This document shows, in pieces, positions 14,396 through 25,800 of a stretch of 64,000 nt of DNA. A model generated the notes under the pieces. That model had not been told where the DNA came from, ran no database searches, and worked only from the letters and a program-made list of their open reading frames with translations. Every line of letters begins with the position of its first letter. Within the stretch, counting starts at the first letter, position 1. The translations under genes and the position numbers were made by a program. This DNA is from Desulfosudis oleivorans Hxd3 (GTDB lineage: Bacteria > Desulfobacterota > Desulfobacteria > Desulfobacterales > Desulfosudaceae), in the NCBI RefSeq assembly GCF_000018405.1, contig NC_009943.1:3880168-3944167 (forward strand). Direction: 5' to 3'.

Positions 14396-14583
14396 TAATT
14401 AGTGTCCATCCAGCTATTATGAGGGCACAACAACGGTTTCCAATCCAGAAATGAGAATTTTTTCGCAAGATCAAGGAAAACAAGGGCTGACGCGGAGGCG
14501 TACTGTTGTACGCCGCACAAGGAAGACCGCGGTTTGACGAGAGAGATTGCGGAAAAAGGCCATTTATGGATGGAAACTAATTA
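14396..14583. mobile_element. MITE 1 related to the adjacent ISNCY element, with TAATTA target duplication
   Basis: The element proper is 14402-14577 (176 bp). It begins GTGTCCATCCAGC and ends TTTATGGATGGAAAC, so its termini are inverted repeats matching the ends of the IS at 15171-16841. TAATTA flanks both sides (14396-14401, 14578-14583). No coding capacity. Internal hairpin GGCGTAC-TGTT-GTACGCC. Confidence 0.8.
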
Positions 14584-14725
14584 TAGCAAAGGAACCGACA
14601 GCGCCCGGCAGGCCGCCCCCTTTTGGCACGACCGGGACATATTCATACACATAAACATCAGATACTCCCAAAACTCCTTTCCCGCGCAACACCAGATACC
14701 CGGCCACTTTTCTTCATCACGTAAC

Positions 14726-14915
14726 CTGTGCGTGTCCATCCATCTGTTGTGAAAACACGAAAAAGGCTTCCAATCCGCAAACTGCGAATTGTTTTGCCCG
14801 GTCAAGGAAAACAAGGGCTTTTGCTGAAGGTGTACTCTTGTACGCCGCACAAGAAAGCCGGCCGTTTGACGAGAGAGATTGTGGAAAAAGGCCATTGATG
14901 GATGGAAATCTGTTC
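14726..14915. mobile_element. MITE 2, diverged copy of MITE 1
   Basis: The element is 14732-14909 (178 bp), starting GTGTCCATCCATC and ending GATGGATGGAAAT. The flanks CTGTGC (14726-14731) and CTGTTC (14910-14915) look like a decayed 6-bp target duplication. It shares with MITE 1 the blocks TCAAGGAAAACAAGGGCT, TGTACGCCGCACAAG and GTTTGACGAGAGAGATTG. Confidence 0.75.
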
Positions 14916-15170
14916 ATTAAACAGGCATGAAAAAACGCCTGCTGTTGTTTTGGTATGGGCCGCAGGTGATGGGAAATATCTGTTTAATGACGAAAGTGTC
15001 TCATAATGGGAACGGCTCGCTCCTGAAAAACTGGACCGCTTGTCCGATATGAGACAAAAAAGCGCAAACAGTGACAAAAACCGGGAGATATAAGGCAGTC
15101 TGCGGCAAGCGTTTCTAAAAAGTGAGCTGCTTCAGTAAAGAGCCATATTGAATAAAATTTAGTGGTACTA

Positions 15171-16841
15171 GTGTCCATCCACAGATATAACTACTTGTAA
15201 AGAATAAAAAAAGCGCATTTTGTACTGGTATTTTTTGTCTTGCTGTAGTATATAAAAGTTATCCAAGCTTTCAATATAACTACAGAAAACAAAAAGGAGC
15301 CCAATACAAAATGCGCAAAAAATGGCAAAAACAAATGACCTTCATGCCTCAAGAAATTGATCATCCGCAAGCCAGAGAACTCGAAGCCATCAGTCAGTTG
15401 CTTGACAGCAAATCTACCATTTACGAAATCGTCTTGCAAGACCTTCCCAGTCAAGCGACATCCGGCTCGCCAGGTGGCGCCCAGGGCATGACTGCCGAGC
15501 AGGTGATACGAGCCGCCATTGTAAAGGTCCTGTTCGGCTTTACATACGAAGAACTGGCCTTTCATTTGGTCGATTCCATGAGCATCCGGCGCTTCTGTCG
15601 AATCGGCATTACCGACGAAGGGTTTAAAAAATCCACGCTTCATAAAAACATCAAAGCCCTGTCCGCCGAGACCTGGCAGTTGATCAACAAGGAGGTGCTG
15701 GCGCATGCCGAAGAAGCCGGGATTGAAAAAGGCCGTCAGGTGCGTATTGATTGCACGGTTGTTGAAAGCAATATCCATAAGCCGAGTGATTCTGTCCTTC
15801 TGTGGGACGCCGTCCGGGCTATTACCCGGTTATTGGAACGCGCCCAACAAGAGACCGGGAAGCAAAGGCTTTTGTTCCATGACCACCGGCGGATCGCAAA
15901 AAAACGAATGCTGGCGATTCAATACACCCGTGACGCAAAAGCCCGAAAGCCCCTTTACAAAGACCTTGTCAAAAAAACCCGCCAGTGCGTCTCCTATGCC
16001 AGGTCAGCCGTAAAAGCGCTGGAGCAATCCGTGGCCCATCCTTCCAGAACGGCATTGGCCATTGAACTGCAGAGCTTTGTGCGCCTGACCGATCAGGTGA
16101 TCCGTCAGACCGAGCTGCGCGTCTTCCAGGACCAGCAGGTTCCGTCGTCAGAAAAAATCGTCTCTTTGTTTGAACCGCATACGGACATCATTGTCAAAGA
16201 CCGCCGGGACACCTATTACGGACATAAAGTCTGTCTGACCGGCGGCAAATCAAATCTGATCCTTGATTGCCTTATTGTTGAAGGCAACCCGGCCGATACC
16301 ACACTGACAGAGACCATGCTGGATCGCCAGCATCAGATTTATAATCGTTACCCGCTGAAAGCCGCCCTTGATGGCGGATTTGCCTCCAAAGACAACCTGG
16401 CCAAAGCCAAAGAGAAAAAGATCAAAGACGTATGCTTTGCCAAAAAACGCGGGTTGTCTGAATTGGATATGTGTCGCAGCCATTATGTTTATAAACAGTT
16501 ACGCCGCTTCCGTGCGGGCATCGAGGCCGGGATATCCTGGCTCAAACGGACCTTCGGCTTCAACCGCTGCATGTGGAAAGGCCTGCCGTCCTTTAAAAGC
16601 TATGTCTGGGCAACGATCGTGTCGGCAAATTTGCTGACCGTTGCCAGAAAACAACTGGCATAACCGGACCCCGACATAACGATTTTGATAAGTCATGGGG
16701 ATAGCTGTTCCCCAAAACTGATATTTTGTGGTATTTTGTTTGCTCAATAATTTTTTATCCCCAAAAAATAAGGGGTGATAAAATTTTGCTCATAAATGTG
16801 CCAGATTAAAGACCCAAAATCGACAATTTATGGATGGACAC
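15171..16841 (+). mobile_element. Complete ISNCY-family (ISDol1-like) insertion sequence
   Basis: 1671 bp, bounded by GTGTCCATCCACAG on the left and TTATGGATGGACAC on the right (11 bp perfect, then imperfect). A 7-bp direct repeat GGTACTA (15164-15170 and 16842-16848) flanks it, the expected target duplication. One intact transposase gene is inside. The intact frame and exact duplication suggest recent insertion. Confidence 0.9.
15311..16663 (+). CDS. ISNCY-family (ISDol1 group-like) transposase
   Basis: 450 residues with AAGGAG upstream (about 15293-15298). DDE-type catalytic residues are visible: Asp147 in VRIDCTVVESNIH, Asp354 in AALDGGFASKDN and Glu405 in RAGIEAGISWLKR. The N-terminus (MTAEQVIRAAIVKVLFGFTYEEL) is the helical domain usual in IS5/ISNCY transposases, and the C-terminus ends in SYVWATIVSANLLTVARKQ. 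Intact, and probably able to move this element and the two nearby MITEs that share its ends. Confidence 0.92.
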   Translation: MRKKWQKQMTFMPQEIDHPQARELEAISQLLDSKSTIYEIVLQDLPSQATSGSPGGAQGMTAEQVIRAAIVKVLFGFTYEELAFHLVDSMSIRRFCRIGITDEGFKKSTLHKNIKALSAETWQLINKEVLAHAEEAGIEKGRQVRIDCTVVESNIHKPSDSVLLWDAVRAITRLLERAQQETGKQRLLFHDHRRIAKKRMLAIQYTRDAKARKPLYKDLVKKTRQCVSYARSAVKALEQSVAHPSRTALAIELQSFVRLTDQVIRQTELRVFQDQQVPSSEKIVSLFEPHTDIIVKDRRDTYYGHKVCLTGGKSNLILDCLIVEGNPADTTLTETMLDRQHQIYNRYPLKAALDGGFASKDNLAKAKEKKIKDVCFAKKRGLSELDMCRSHYVYKQLRRFRAGIEAGISWLKRTFGFNRCMWKGLPSFKSYVWATIVSANLLTVARKQLA

Positions 16842-17026
16842 GGTACTAAATAAAAAGGCTTAAAAATTAATATTCACCGACAGAAAATTGGAAACGGGTG
16901 CGGATTTTCCCTGGTTGCAATAGGGCAGATCTGTAAATAAAGTGAAAAACCATATTGACGGCACGCTTTTTGAATATTCAATCCTGGCTTTGTGTGTTCA
17001 ATATAATAAAAACGGACTGAAAAAGA

Positions 17027-18067
17027 TTGAACTTTGATCAAAAATTTTTTGGAAAAAACAAGCGGGCCGGGCTTCGTATCCGGCTTTTGGTGCTTCTTTT
17101 TCTCTGCTTTCCGCTTTTTCTGCCCCTGCCCGCCCTTGCCGCGGGCACACCGGCAGGGTCCATCATCCCAAGCCAGGCCTTTGTCACATACACGGTGGGC
17201 CCTGTCTCCGGTTTTACAAAATCCAGCAATATCGCCTCTTTTACCGTTGCCGAGGTTCTTGATGTCACCCTCTCCTGGCAGGATGCGGCCCCTGTGCCGG
17301 TGATCGCCGGGGACATCAACCGGGTGCTTTCCTTTCAGGTCACCAACACCGGAAACGGCCAGGACCGTTACGGCCTTGCCATTGACACAGCCCTTTCCGG
17401 AGATAATTTTGACCCGTCTTTCACCACCCTGGTTCTGGACGCCAATGGAAACGGTATCTATGAACCGGCCGTGGACACCGTTTACACGCCGGGGGTCAAT
17501 GACCCGGTACTCGCAGCCGACGCATCCCTGGCTGTTTTTGTTCTCTGTGACATTCCTTCCGGCCTTGACGCTGACGACACCGGCGACATCCGGCTGACCG
17601 CCACATCCGCCACCGGCAACGGGGCCCCCACCGGCACCATTATTGCCGGGGCCGGCGACGGCGGCACCGACGCCGTGGTGGGATTTTCCAGGGCAGCGGC
17701 CGATGCCGTGGGCACCTACCGGGCCGCGGTGCTGTCTGTTGCAAAGTCGGCTGTGGTGGCCGACCCTTACGGCGGCGACCATGTGGTGCCCGGCGCGATT
17801 ATTACCTACACCATTGTGGTGTCGGTTTCCGGCACCGGCGCTGCGGCCATGGGCGCAACCCTTGAAGACCCGATACCGGACAACAGCGAATATCTCCCCG
17901 GGTCCATCACCTTAAACGGCACGGGCCTTACCGATGCCGCTGATGCCGATGCCGGGGACATGGGCCAGACCACGGCAAACACCGTCACTGTTTTTCTGGG
18001 GAACCTTATCGCCGGCTCCCCGGACCAGACCATAACCTTTCAGGTTCGCGTAACCGATCCAACCTAA
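17027..18067 (+). CDS. Exported DUF11-type surface protein A
   Basis: 346 residues. An in-frame TGA at 17018-17020 limits the start to TTG 17027, which has only a weak purine stretch upstream. A Sec signal peptide is clear (basic KNKRAGLRIR, hydrophobic LLVLLFLCFPLFLPL, cleavage near PALAAG). The mature protein is Thr/Gly/Asp-rich beta-sandwich sequence. Residues about 60-220 hold a TNTGNGQDRYGLAID module, and about 245-345 a DUF11 (conserved repeat) domain with the hallmark NS/DNSEYLPGSITLNGT and PGAIITYTIVV. First gene of a five-gene plus-strand operon. An IS lies 178 bp upstream and may have displaced or replaced the original promoter; a TATAAT occurs at 17002-17007 without a clear -35. 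Confidence 0.75.
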   Translation: MNFDQKFFGKNKRAGLRIRLLVLLFLCFPLFLPLPALAAGTPAGSIIPSQAFVTYTVGPVSGFTKSSNIASFTVAEVLDVTLSWQDAAPVPVIAGDINRVLSFQVTNTGNGQDRYGLAIDTALSGDNFDPSFTTLVLDANGNGIYEPAVDTVYTPGVNDPVLAADASLAVFVLCDIPSGLDADDTGDIRLTATSATGNGAPTGTIIAGAGDGGTDAVVGFSRAAADAVGTYRAAVLSVAKSAVVADPYGGDHVVPGAIITYTIVVSVSGTGAAAMGATLEDPIPDNSEYLPGSITLNGTGLTDAADADAGDMGQTTANTVTVFLGNLIAGSPDQTITFQVRVTDPT

Positions 18068-18084
18068 TCCAAAGGAGGACCATC

Positions 18085-18588
18085 ATGAAACTAAAATTCT
18101 TCACCCCCCTTGCGCTGGTGCTGGGGGCCTGCCTGCTGCTGTGCGGCGGGCCGGCTCTGGCCGAAGACAAGGGCAGCATTGAGCTTGCCTCCATCGCCGA
18201 GGTGGAGGCCCAGGAGTTTAACAGCGAGGGCCAACGCGTGACGGTTCGAAAACCGGCCGGCCTGGTGGTTCCGGGAAAGGAGGTTATCTACACCACCACC
18301 TATACCAACATCGGCACAGCCCCGGCGGAAAACGTGATCATCACCAACCCGGTGCCCGAACACATGGTCTATAAGGAAAACAGCGCGGCCGGCCAAAACA
18401 CGACCATTGTGTTTTCCATTGACAACGGCAAAACGTATCAAACGCCCGATGCCCTTTTTGTAAAAACCGCGGACGGCACAACGCGTCCGGCAACGGCATC
18501 GGACTACACCCATATTCGATGGACAGTGACCAAACCCGTTTCTTCAGGGGAAAAGGGGGTTGTCTCATACAGGGCCATCTTGAAATAA
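18085..18588 (+). CDS. Exported single-DUF11-domain protein B
   Basis: 167 residues with AAAGGAGG ahead of ATG 18085. Signal peptide MKLKFFTPLALVLGACLLLCGGPALA. The mature part is one DUF11-like domain (VVPGKEVIYTTTYTNIGTAPAENVIITNPVPEHMVYKENS) followed by SGEKGVVSYRAILK, the usual last strand. It has no anchor, so it is presumably periplasmic or secreted, and could be a soluble partner of the large protein encoded downstream. Spacing to its neighbours (17 and 78 bp) supports co-transcription. Confidence 0.75.
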   Translation: MKLKFFTPLALVLGACLLLCGGPALAEDKGSIELASIAEVEAQEFNSEGQRVTVRKPAGLVVPGKEVIYTTTYTNIGTAPAENVIITNPVPEHMVYKENSAAGQNTTIVFSIDNGKTYQTPDALFVKTADGTTRPATASDYTHIRWTVTKPVSSGEKGVVSYRAILK

Positions 18589-18666
18589 ACAACCCATAAA
18601 CAGCTTCATCAAGCGCATTAACAACAGCAGAAGCACTAACCGCAGTAAAAGCAAAGGAGAAACAGA

Positions 18667-19797
18667 ATGAGAAACAGAAAACGTACAACCAGCAGATGGA
18701 TCAAGGGTGCGGGTGTTCTGGTCGCGGCAGTTATGCTGCTGTGGGCGGCCCCGCAGGGAGCCCTGGCGGACGGCACCGCATCGGGCACTCCCGTTACCAA
18801 CCTTGCCACCGTGGCTTACCAGGTGGGCGGTGTGGACCAGACCGTCATTGAAAGTTCGCTCACGGGCAACTCCACACCGGGCATCGGCAACGGCACGGCC
18901 ACCTCTTTTGTGGTGGACACCAGCCTTGACCTGAGCGTGGCCTGGACGGATCTGGCTGACGTTGAAGTGGTACCCGGTCAGTTGGACCAGGTACTGATCT
19001 TCACGGTCACCAACGACGGCAACGCCACCCAGGATTTTTCCCTGTCCGCGGTCAACAGGGCCGCGGGGGACGATTTTGACACCACGGGCGTGACGATCTT
19101 TGTAGAGAGCGGCGCCACCGCCGGCTATCAGGCGGGTGAAGATACCGCCGACTACATCGATGAGCTGGCTGCCGATGCTTCCAAAATCGTTTACATTGTC
19201 TCTGACATTCCGGCAGCCACAGTCAACGGTAATGACGCCATCCTTGACCTGGTGGCCCAGGTGGCCGTGGGCGGCACTGCTGCCACCCAGGGCGCGAACA
19301 TCACCACCGACGACAGCCTCATTGCCGATAACCCGGCAACGGTTCAGACCGTTTTTGTCGACGGTGCCGGCACGGCCGACGTGGCCGAGGACGGCAAGGC
19401 TTCCGATGCCGGTACTTACACGGTTGTCACCGCGGCCCTGGAAGTAACCAAGAGCGTCACGGTGATCAGCGATCCGGTCAACGGCACCACCAACCCCAAG
19501 GCCATTCCCGGCGCGGTCATCGAGTATGAGATCGAAATCGAAAACACGGGCAGTTCCAATGCCACCAGCGTCACCATCACCGACTCGATTCCTGCCAATA
19601 CCGATTTTATCATCGGCAGCGTGGCCGGAGACGGGGACACGATAAGCTACTCGGATGACCTTGGCGCCACATGGACCTACTCCCCGTCCGGCTCCAACGG
19701 CGATCCGGATCCGGATGTGGACGCCGTCCAGATCGTCTTTAACGCGATCAACAGCAGCGCTACCGAGTCAGCCACCTTCCGGGTGGAAGTCGAATAG
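18667..19797 (+). CDS. Exported DUF11-type surface protein C
   Basis: 376 residues, AAGGAG upstream, signal peptide ending near GALADG. The N-terminal module (NLATVAYQVGGVDQTVIESS, DLSVAWTDLADVEVVPGQLDQVLIFTVTNDGNATQDFSLSAVN) parallels protein A, so A and C look like paralogues. Residues about 255-376 form a DUF11 domain (NPKAIPGAVIEYEIEIENTG, SIPANTDFIIGS) that ends TFRVEVE. The same domain, with the NPKAIPGAV signature, closes the last gene of the operon. Probably an extracellular or periplasmic structural protein; no enzyme motif is visible. Confidence 0.75.
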   Translation: MRNRKRTTSRWIKGAGVLVAAVMLLWAAPQGALADGTASGTPVTNLATVAYQVGGVDQTVIESSLTGNSTPGIGNGTATSFVVDTSLDLSVAWTDLADVEVVPGQLDQVLIFTVTNDGNATQDFSLSAVNRAAGDDFDTTGVTIFVESGATAGYQAGEDTADYIDELAADASKIVYIVSDIPAATVNGNDAILDLVAQVAVGGTAATQGANITTDDSLIADNPATVQTVFVDGAGTADVAEDGKASDAGTYTVVTAALEVTKSVTVISDPVNGTTNPKAIPGAVIEYEIEIENTGSSNATSVTITDSIPANTDFIIGSVAGDGDTISYSDDLGATWTYSPSGSNGDPDPDVDAVQIVFNAINSSATESATFRVEVE

Positions 19798-19812
19798 CAC
19801 CGGATAACAACC

Positions 19813-22800
19813 ATGAACCAGACGACCATGCGCATTAAAGGACAGGCGGCCCCGCCTTCCGGCAATTTTGCCGGAAACGGCGGGGCTTTGCCTGTTTCTG
19901 CGCGCATGGCCGCTGTGCGGAACAGGGCTGCCGCGAAAGCGGCGGCCCTGGCCCCGCAAATCCATTTAACGCGTCTTTACGCGCTGATCATAACGGCCCT
20001 GGTCCTTTTTTGCGCCACCGCATGGGCCGGACCGAACGATATTTCCAACACCGCCGGCATCACCTTTAACGACGGTGTGACGGTATCGTCCAATTCCGTT
20101 GTTCTGACCCGGGCAGAAGCCGTGGACTGCGCCGTTGAAAAAAGCGCGGACACGGACCGGGCCATGGAGGGGAACAATGTCTCCTACCGGATCACCGCGA
20201 TCAACAACAGCGATGTTCCCATCATCGGGCTGGTGGTAAGAGACGACCTTCCTGAAGGGGTCTCTCTTGTGGAAACCAGCCCAACGGCGACGTCCGTTGA
20301 AGACCGGCGCCTGACCTGGAACATCGGAAACCTTGCACCCCGGCAGCAGACCGTTGTCACGGTGACGGTACTGGTGAATGAAAACAGCGGCTTTGCCGGC
20401 CAAACCCTTGTCAACACCGCCGCAGCCACAACGGCCCAGGCCGACAGCGACCTGAACAACAATATTGCCACGGCCGGGGTCATGGTTCGCACGCCGGGCG
20501 TGATTGAGCTGCTGCGCTACGCTCCGTCGGTATCAACGGCTGAATCCGTCAATGTCGCGGTTGCCGCCTATTCTTCCAACGGCTCCCTGTCCGGCCCCTT
20601 TAGCGCACTGGCGCCGCCCCTGTCGGGCCAGACCCCCATTGATCTTTCCCAGCCGGTTCCGCTGATTGACGCCGATGTTTTTCACCAGGGCGATCCCATA
20701 TTCATCCGCGTGACCGACCGTGACCGGAACACCGACCCGAACACCGTGGAAACGATTGTCATAAAAATTTCAGGCACCGGCCCGGCCGGCACCGACACCG
20801 AGGTGATTCTGCTCACCGAGACCGGGCTGAACACCGGCGTGTTCACGGGCTATGTGATGTCTGCGCCCGGAACCGCGCCGGGCAATTATGACGGCCGGCT
20901 TGCCGTCTCCTCCGGCACCACGATTACCGCCGTCTACCACGACACAGAGGACGGGCCCGAGGCCGTGGTGGATGACAGCGCCCTGGTGGACCCCTACGGC
21001 ATTGTGTTTGACAGTTCCACCGGAAAACCGGTGGATGGGGCGGTTGTCACGATTGTCGAGGCAGCGGCCGGTGTGTCGGCGGCCGTGGGCGCCCCTGCCC
21101 GGGTCCTGGGTGAAGATGGTGTCAGCACCTACCCTTCCACCCTTATATCCGGGGCTGCTGTCACAGACAGCGGCGGCAACCGGTATGATCCGCCGGCGGG
21201 CGGTTTCCGGTTTCCCCTGATTTTACCGGGAAACTACCGTTTGCGTATCACGCCGCCGGAAGGCTACAAGGCCCCGTCCATCGTGGCCGACGCCGACCTG
21301 CAGGCCCTGCCAGGCGGCCCTTTTGTCATTGTTAAGGGGTCCAGGGGAGAGTCCTTCCGGGTCGATCCCGGGCCGCCGGTCCACCTGGATATTCCCATCG
21401 ACCCCATCGTGTACGCGCTTTACGTGACCAAACAGGCGAATAAAGATACGGCCGCGGCAGGCGATTTTGTGGCCTATACCCTGACCGTGGAAAACACGTC
21501 GGATGATCCGATTTCAGGCATCGTGCTGAACGACAAGCTGCCCCCGGGATTTCGGTATCAGAACGGCTCGTCCCGGCGGGACAAGGCGAAAACAGCCGAT
21601 CCGGCCATCGCTTCCGACGGCCGGACCCTGACCTTTTCTATCGGCACCCTGGCCTCCCATGAAAAGACAACGATTGTATATGTTGTCGAAGTCTCGGCCG
21701 GGGCAAGAAAGGGCAAGGCGGTCAACCGGGCCGTGGCCGTGGGCGACACCGCGTCGTCTCTGCCGGCATCGGCCACCGTTGAGGTCAAAGAGGACCTGTT
21801 CCGCGGCAAGGCCATTATCATGGGCCGGGTAATCGCGGACAACTGCGAAAACAAGCCGGTTGACGGCAACGACGGGGTTCCCGGCGTCAGGGTCTACCTG
21901 GAGGACGGCACCTTTGCCGTCACCGACGACAACGGCATGTACCATTTTGAGGGGGTTGTGCCCGGCACCCACGTGGTCCAGATGGATCTGGTTACGATTC
22001 CGGAAAGGTATCAGGTTGTGGCCTGTGAAGAGAACACCCGGTTTGCCCAGACCCCGTACTCCCAGTTTGTGGACCTTCAGGGCGGCACCCTGTGGCGGGC
22101 CGATTTTCACGTGGCCACAAAACCCCGGCCCGAAGGCGAGGCCCGGCTCTACCTGGAAAGCACCCGCGCCGGGGACCAGGCCTCTTTTTATGCCCGGCTT
22201 TCCGGTGACGGCGTGGCCCTGGACAACCTCCGGCTGACCCTGCTGCTGCCGGAAGGCGTCATCTATACCGAAGGCTCCAGCCGCCTTTCAGACGGCACAC
22301 CCATCACCCCCATGGTGACGGACAACGCGCTGACCTACCGGCTGGGGGATGTGCCTGCCGCATGGGAGAAGCGAATCACCCTGTCGGCCACCATACGCAG
22401 CATCTTCACCAACGGCGAGGAAAGCCACATTGTCACAAAAGGGCTGCTCACCTTTAACACACCGGCCCAGAAAAACCAGCGGACCCCGGTGGTGGAAAGC
22501 CTTCTGGCCGTAAGATTTCATAACGCAATCAACCTGGAGGCCGATCAACGGCCCCTGTTTGCGTCCTTTGGCACGCAACTGACCGAAAACGACAAGGAAC
22601 AGGTCCGCGCCCTGCGGCAGTCCCTTGCCGGCCGGCGGATCAAACGCATCATCGTCACCGGCCACACCGACAACCAGCCCATCCGCGCCCGCAGCCGCCA
22701 TATTTTTGCCGATAACGACGCCCTCTCCCTGGGCCGGGCCCAAAGCGTGGCCACTTATCTGCAAACCATTTTAAACCTGCCGCCGGAACGCATCGAGGCC

Positions 22801-25800
22801 GAGGGAAAGGGCGACCGCGAGCCGGTGGCCTCCAACGCCACTGAAGCCGGCCGGGCAGAAAATCGCCGGGTTGCCGTGGCCGTGGTGTCGGAATCCATTC
22901 GTCCTGACACGGCGGCCTCCAACGATGCCGACCTGGTTTCCGTGGCCACCCGGGGTGCCCGTCCGGGTGAAGACCCGGCTGCCGGGAAGAAGCCTTATTC
23001 ACTCTCTGACGCGGAGGCCCAAACCATGCCGGAAATCAGCAGGGCCTTTGTCGAGTCCCTGTCCCGCGACGACCGGCCCCTGGCCTGGGTCTGGCCGGAA
23101 GACGGCTTTCTGCCGGCAACACCCGGCATCAAAATCGCCGTCCGCCACCGGGCCGGCACCGTGCCCCGGCTGCTGTTAAACGGCCATGAGGTGAGCCGCC
23201 TCAATTTTGAAAAAACCGTATCCGACCGGGCCGGCACCGTGGCGGTGAGCACATGGCGCGGCGTCGATCTGAAGGAAGGGGACAACCGGTTTGAAGCCCT
23301 CTGGCAGGACCCGGATACAGCAACACCGACGCGCATTGAAAGGGTCATCCACTATTCCGGCCCCCCGGTGCGCGCCGACCTTGTGGTTGAAAAATCCCGG
23401 CTGATCGCCGATGGTTCCACACCCCCGGTGATCGCGGTGCGGCTGACCGACAAGGACGGATTCCCGGCCCGAACAGGTGTGGTGGGCCGCGTGAATGTTC
23501 TGCCCCCTTACACGGCCCTGGCGGAAACACAGACCATGCAGCAGGCCCCGCTCACCGGGGCCGTGGAAGATGCTCCCGGGTACCGGGTGGAAGCAGACGG
23601 CATGGCCTATATCCCGCTTGACCCCTCGGCCCCGACCGGAAAAGCCACCCTGGAGTTTACCTGTTCCGACGGCACGAAAACCGTGAGTGCATGGCTGATC
23701 GCGCCTGACCGGGAGTGGATCCTGGTGGGTCTGGCCGAAGGCACCGTGGGCTACAACACCCTCTCCGGCCACGCGGAAAACCTGGCCGCTGCCGATGTGG
23801 ATGACGAGATTTACGAGGACGGGCGTATCGCCTTCTTTGCCAAAGGCAGAATCAAGGGCGAATGGCTCCTGACCCTGGCCGCGGACACCACCGAGGAAAA
23901 GGCCGCCGGTGAAACCGAGATGTTTCGCACCATCGACCCGGACACCTACTACACCCTGTACGGTGATACGGTACAGCAAGGGTACGAGGCCCCCAGCCGC
24001 AAGCGGCTCTACGTGAAAATCGAGAAAAAACAGTTCTACGCCCTGTTCGGCGACTATGCCACGGATTTGACCGTCACCGAACTGGCCCGGTACAACCGGA
24101 ACGCCACCGGTATAAAGTCGGAATTTGAAAATGACCGGTTTACCTACACGGCTTTTGTCAACGAGGCGGATTCCGGTTTTATAAAGGACGAAATCCAGGG
24201 CAACGGCACCTCCGGTCTTTACCACCTGTCCGGCAACGACATTCTGCCCAACTCGGAAACCATCATAATAGAGACCCGGGACCGGTTTAAAAGTGAGGTA
24301 ATCCTTGAGTCAAGGCCCCTGACCCGGCACGTGGACTATCAGATCGACTACGACACCGGCGCCCTTTTCTTCAAGGAGCCGGTCTTCAGCAGGGACGACC
24401 GGTTCAACCCCATATTCATTGTCGCCGATTATGAAACAGAGGCCGGTGACTCGGGCGAACTCAACTACGGCGGCCGGGCCGCAGTCAAATTCCTGGACGG
24501 CCGTGTCGAGGTGGGAGCCTCTCATCTTCACGAAGGCGGCACAGGCGCTGAAGGTGATCTTTCCGGTGCGGACGCCACGGTCCGGCTGAGCAAGAACACC
24601 ACGGTCCGGGCCGAAGTGGCAACCAGCGACAAGCAGTCCGGCACCGAACAAAAAGAGGGCAACGCCTACCTGGCCGAGATGGTCCATGGTTCAGAAAAAC
24701 TGGCGGGCAAGCTCTATGTGCGGGAGCAGCAGCCCGGGTTCGGCCTGGGCCAGCAGAATGGATCGGAAGAGGGCACCCGCAAAATCGGCGGTGAGGCCGC
24801 CTACCAGGCCACGTCCAGGGTGGGGGTCAATGCCGAGGTCTATCGCCAGGAAAACCTGACAACCGACGCCAAACGGGACGTGGCCGAGGCCGGTGTGAGT
24901 TATGCCACCGGCAGGGACGCTTCCCTTCGAGCCGGCCTGCGCCATGCCGAGGACCGCTTTTCCGACGGCACAGTCAACCGGACCGACCAGGTGCTGGCCG
25001 GGGCCACCACAAAGACGGCCAACGACAAACTGACCCTTCGGGTGGACCATGAGCAGACCTTAAACCCGGACGAAAACGCCAACGCCGATTTTCCCACCCG
25101 CACCACCCTGGGGGCCGACTATGCGGTGACTGAAAAAACCACGCTTTTTGCCGAGCAGGAGTTTACCTTCGGCGAAAACGAAGATACTGAAACCAGCCGG
25201 GCCGGGGTCAAGACCTCCCCCTGGACCGGGGGCAGCCTCTCTTCATCCGTGGGCAGGGAGACGGACGAAAACGGCGCCCGGGTGTTTGCCGGCATGGGCC
25301 TTTCCCAGAAATGGCGGATCAACGACTACTGGAGCGCCGACGGCGGCATCGACCACAGCCGGACCCTCAAGGACCCCGGCAATACGCCCCTCAATATCAA
25401 TGTGCCCCCAGCCTCGGGCACGGCCGACGGCAATGACTTTACCGCCTTCTCCCTGGGCACCGCCTACACTCAGGAAACATGGTCCGCAAACAACCGGGTC
25501 GAGTTCCGCCATTCGGAAGTCGACGACAAATACGGCCTGATGACCGGCATCTTCGGCGAGCCGAAAGAGGGGCTGGGGCTCTCTTCCAGTTTCAGGCTGT
25601 TTCGCACGGAAACGGTTTCCGGCACCGACACCACAGCGGCAAACCTGCGGTTCGGCCTGGCCCGCCGGCCCAGAAACGCGGAGTGGATCGTTTTAGACCG
25701 GCTGGACCTGGTGTATGAAGATGAAACCGGCACGTCTTCGGCATTTGAAAGCCGGCGCATCATCAACAACTTAAACGCCAACTTCAAGCCGAACGGAAAA

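Noticed and set aside
16959..16974. CGGCACGCTTTTTGAA resembling a sigma-54 promoter upstream of the DUF11 operon
   Set aside because: The -24 GG is present but the essential -12 GC is GA at the 10-bp spacing, so it is not a credible -24/-12 element.
17002..17007. TATAAT before the first DUF11 gene
   Set aside because: No -35 hexamer at 16-18 bp upstream; kept only as a remark, not as a promoter.
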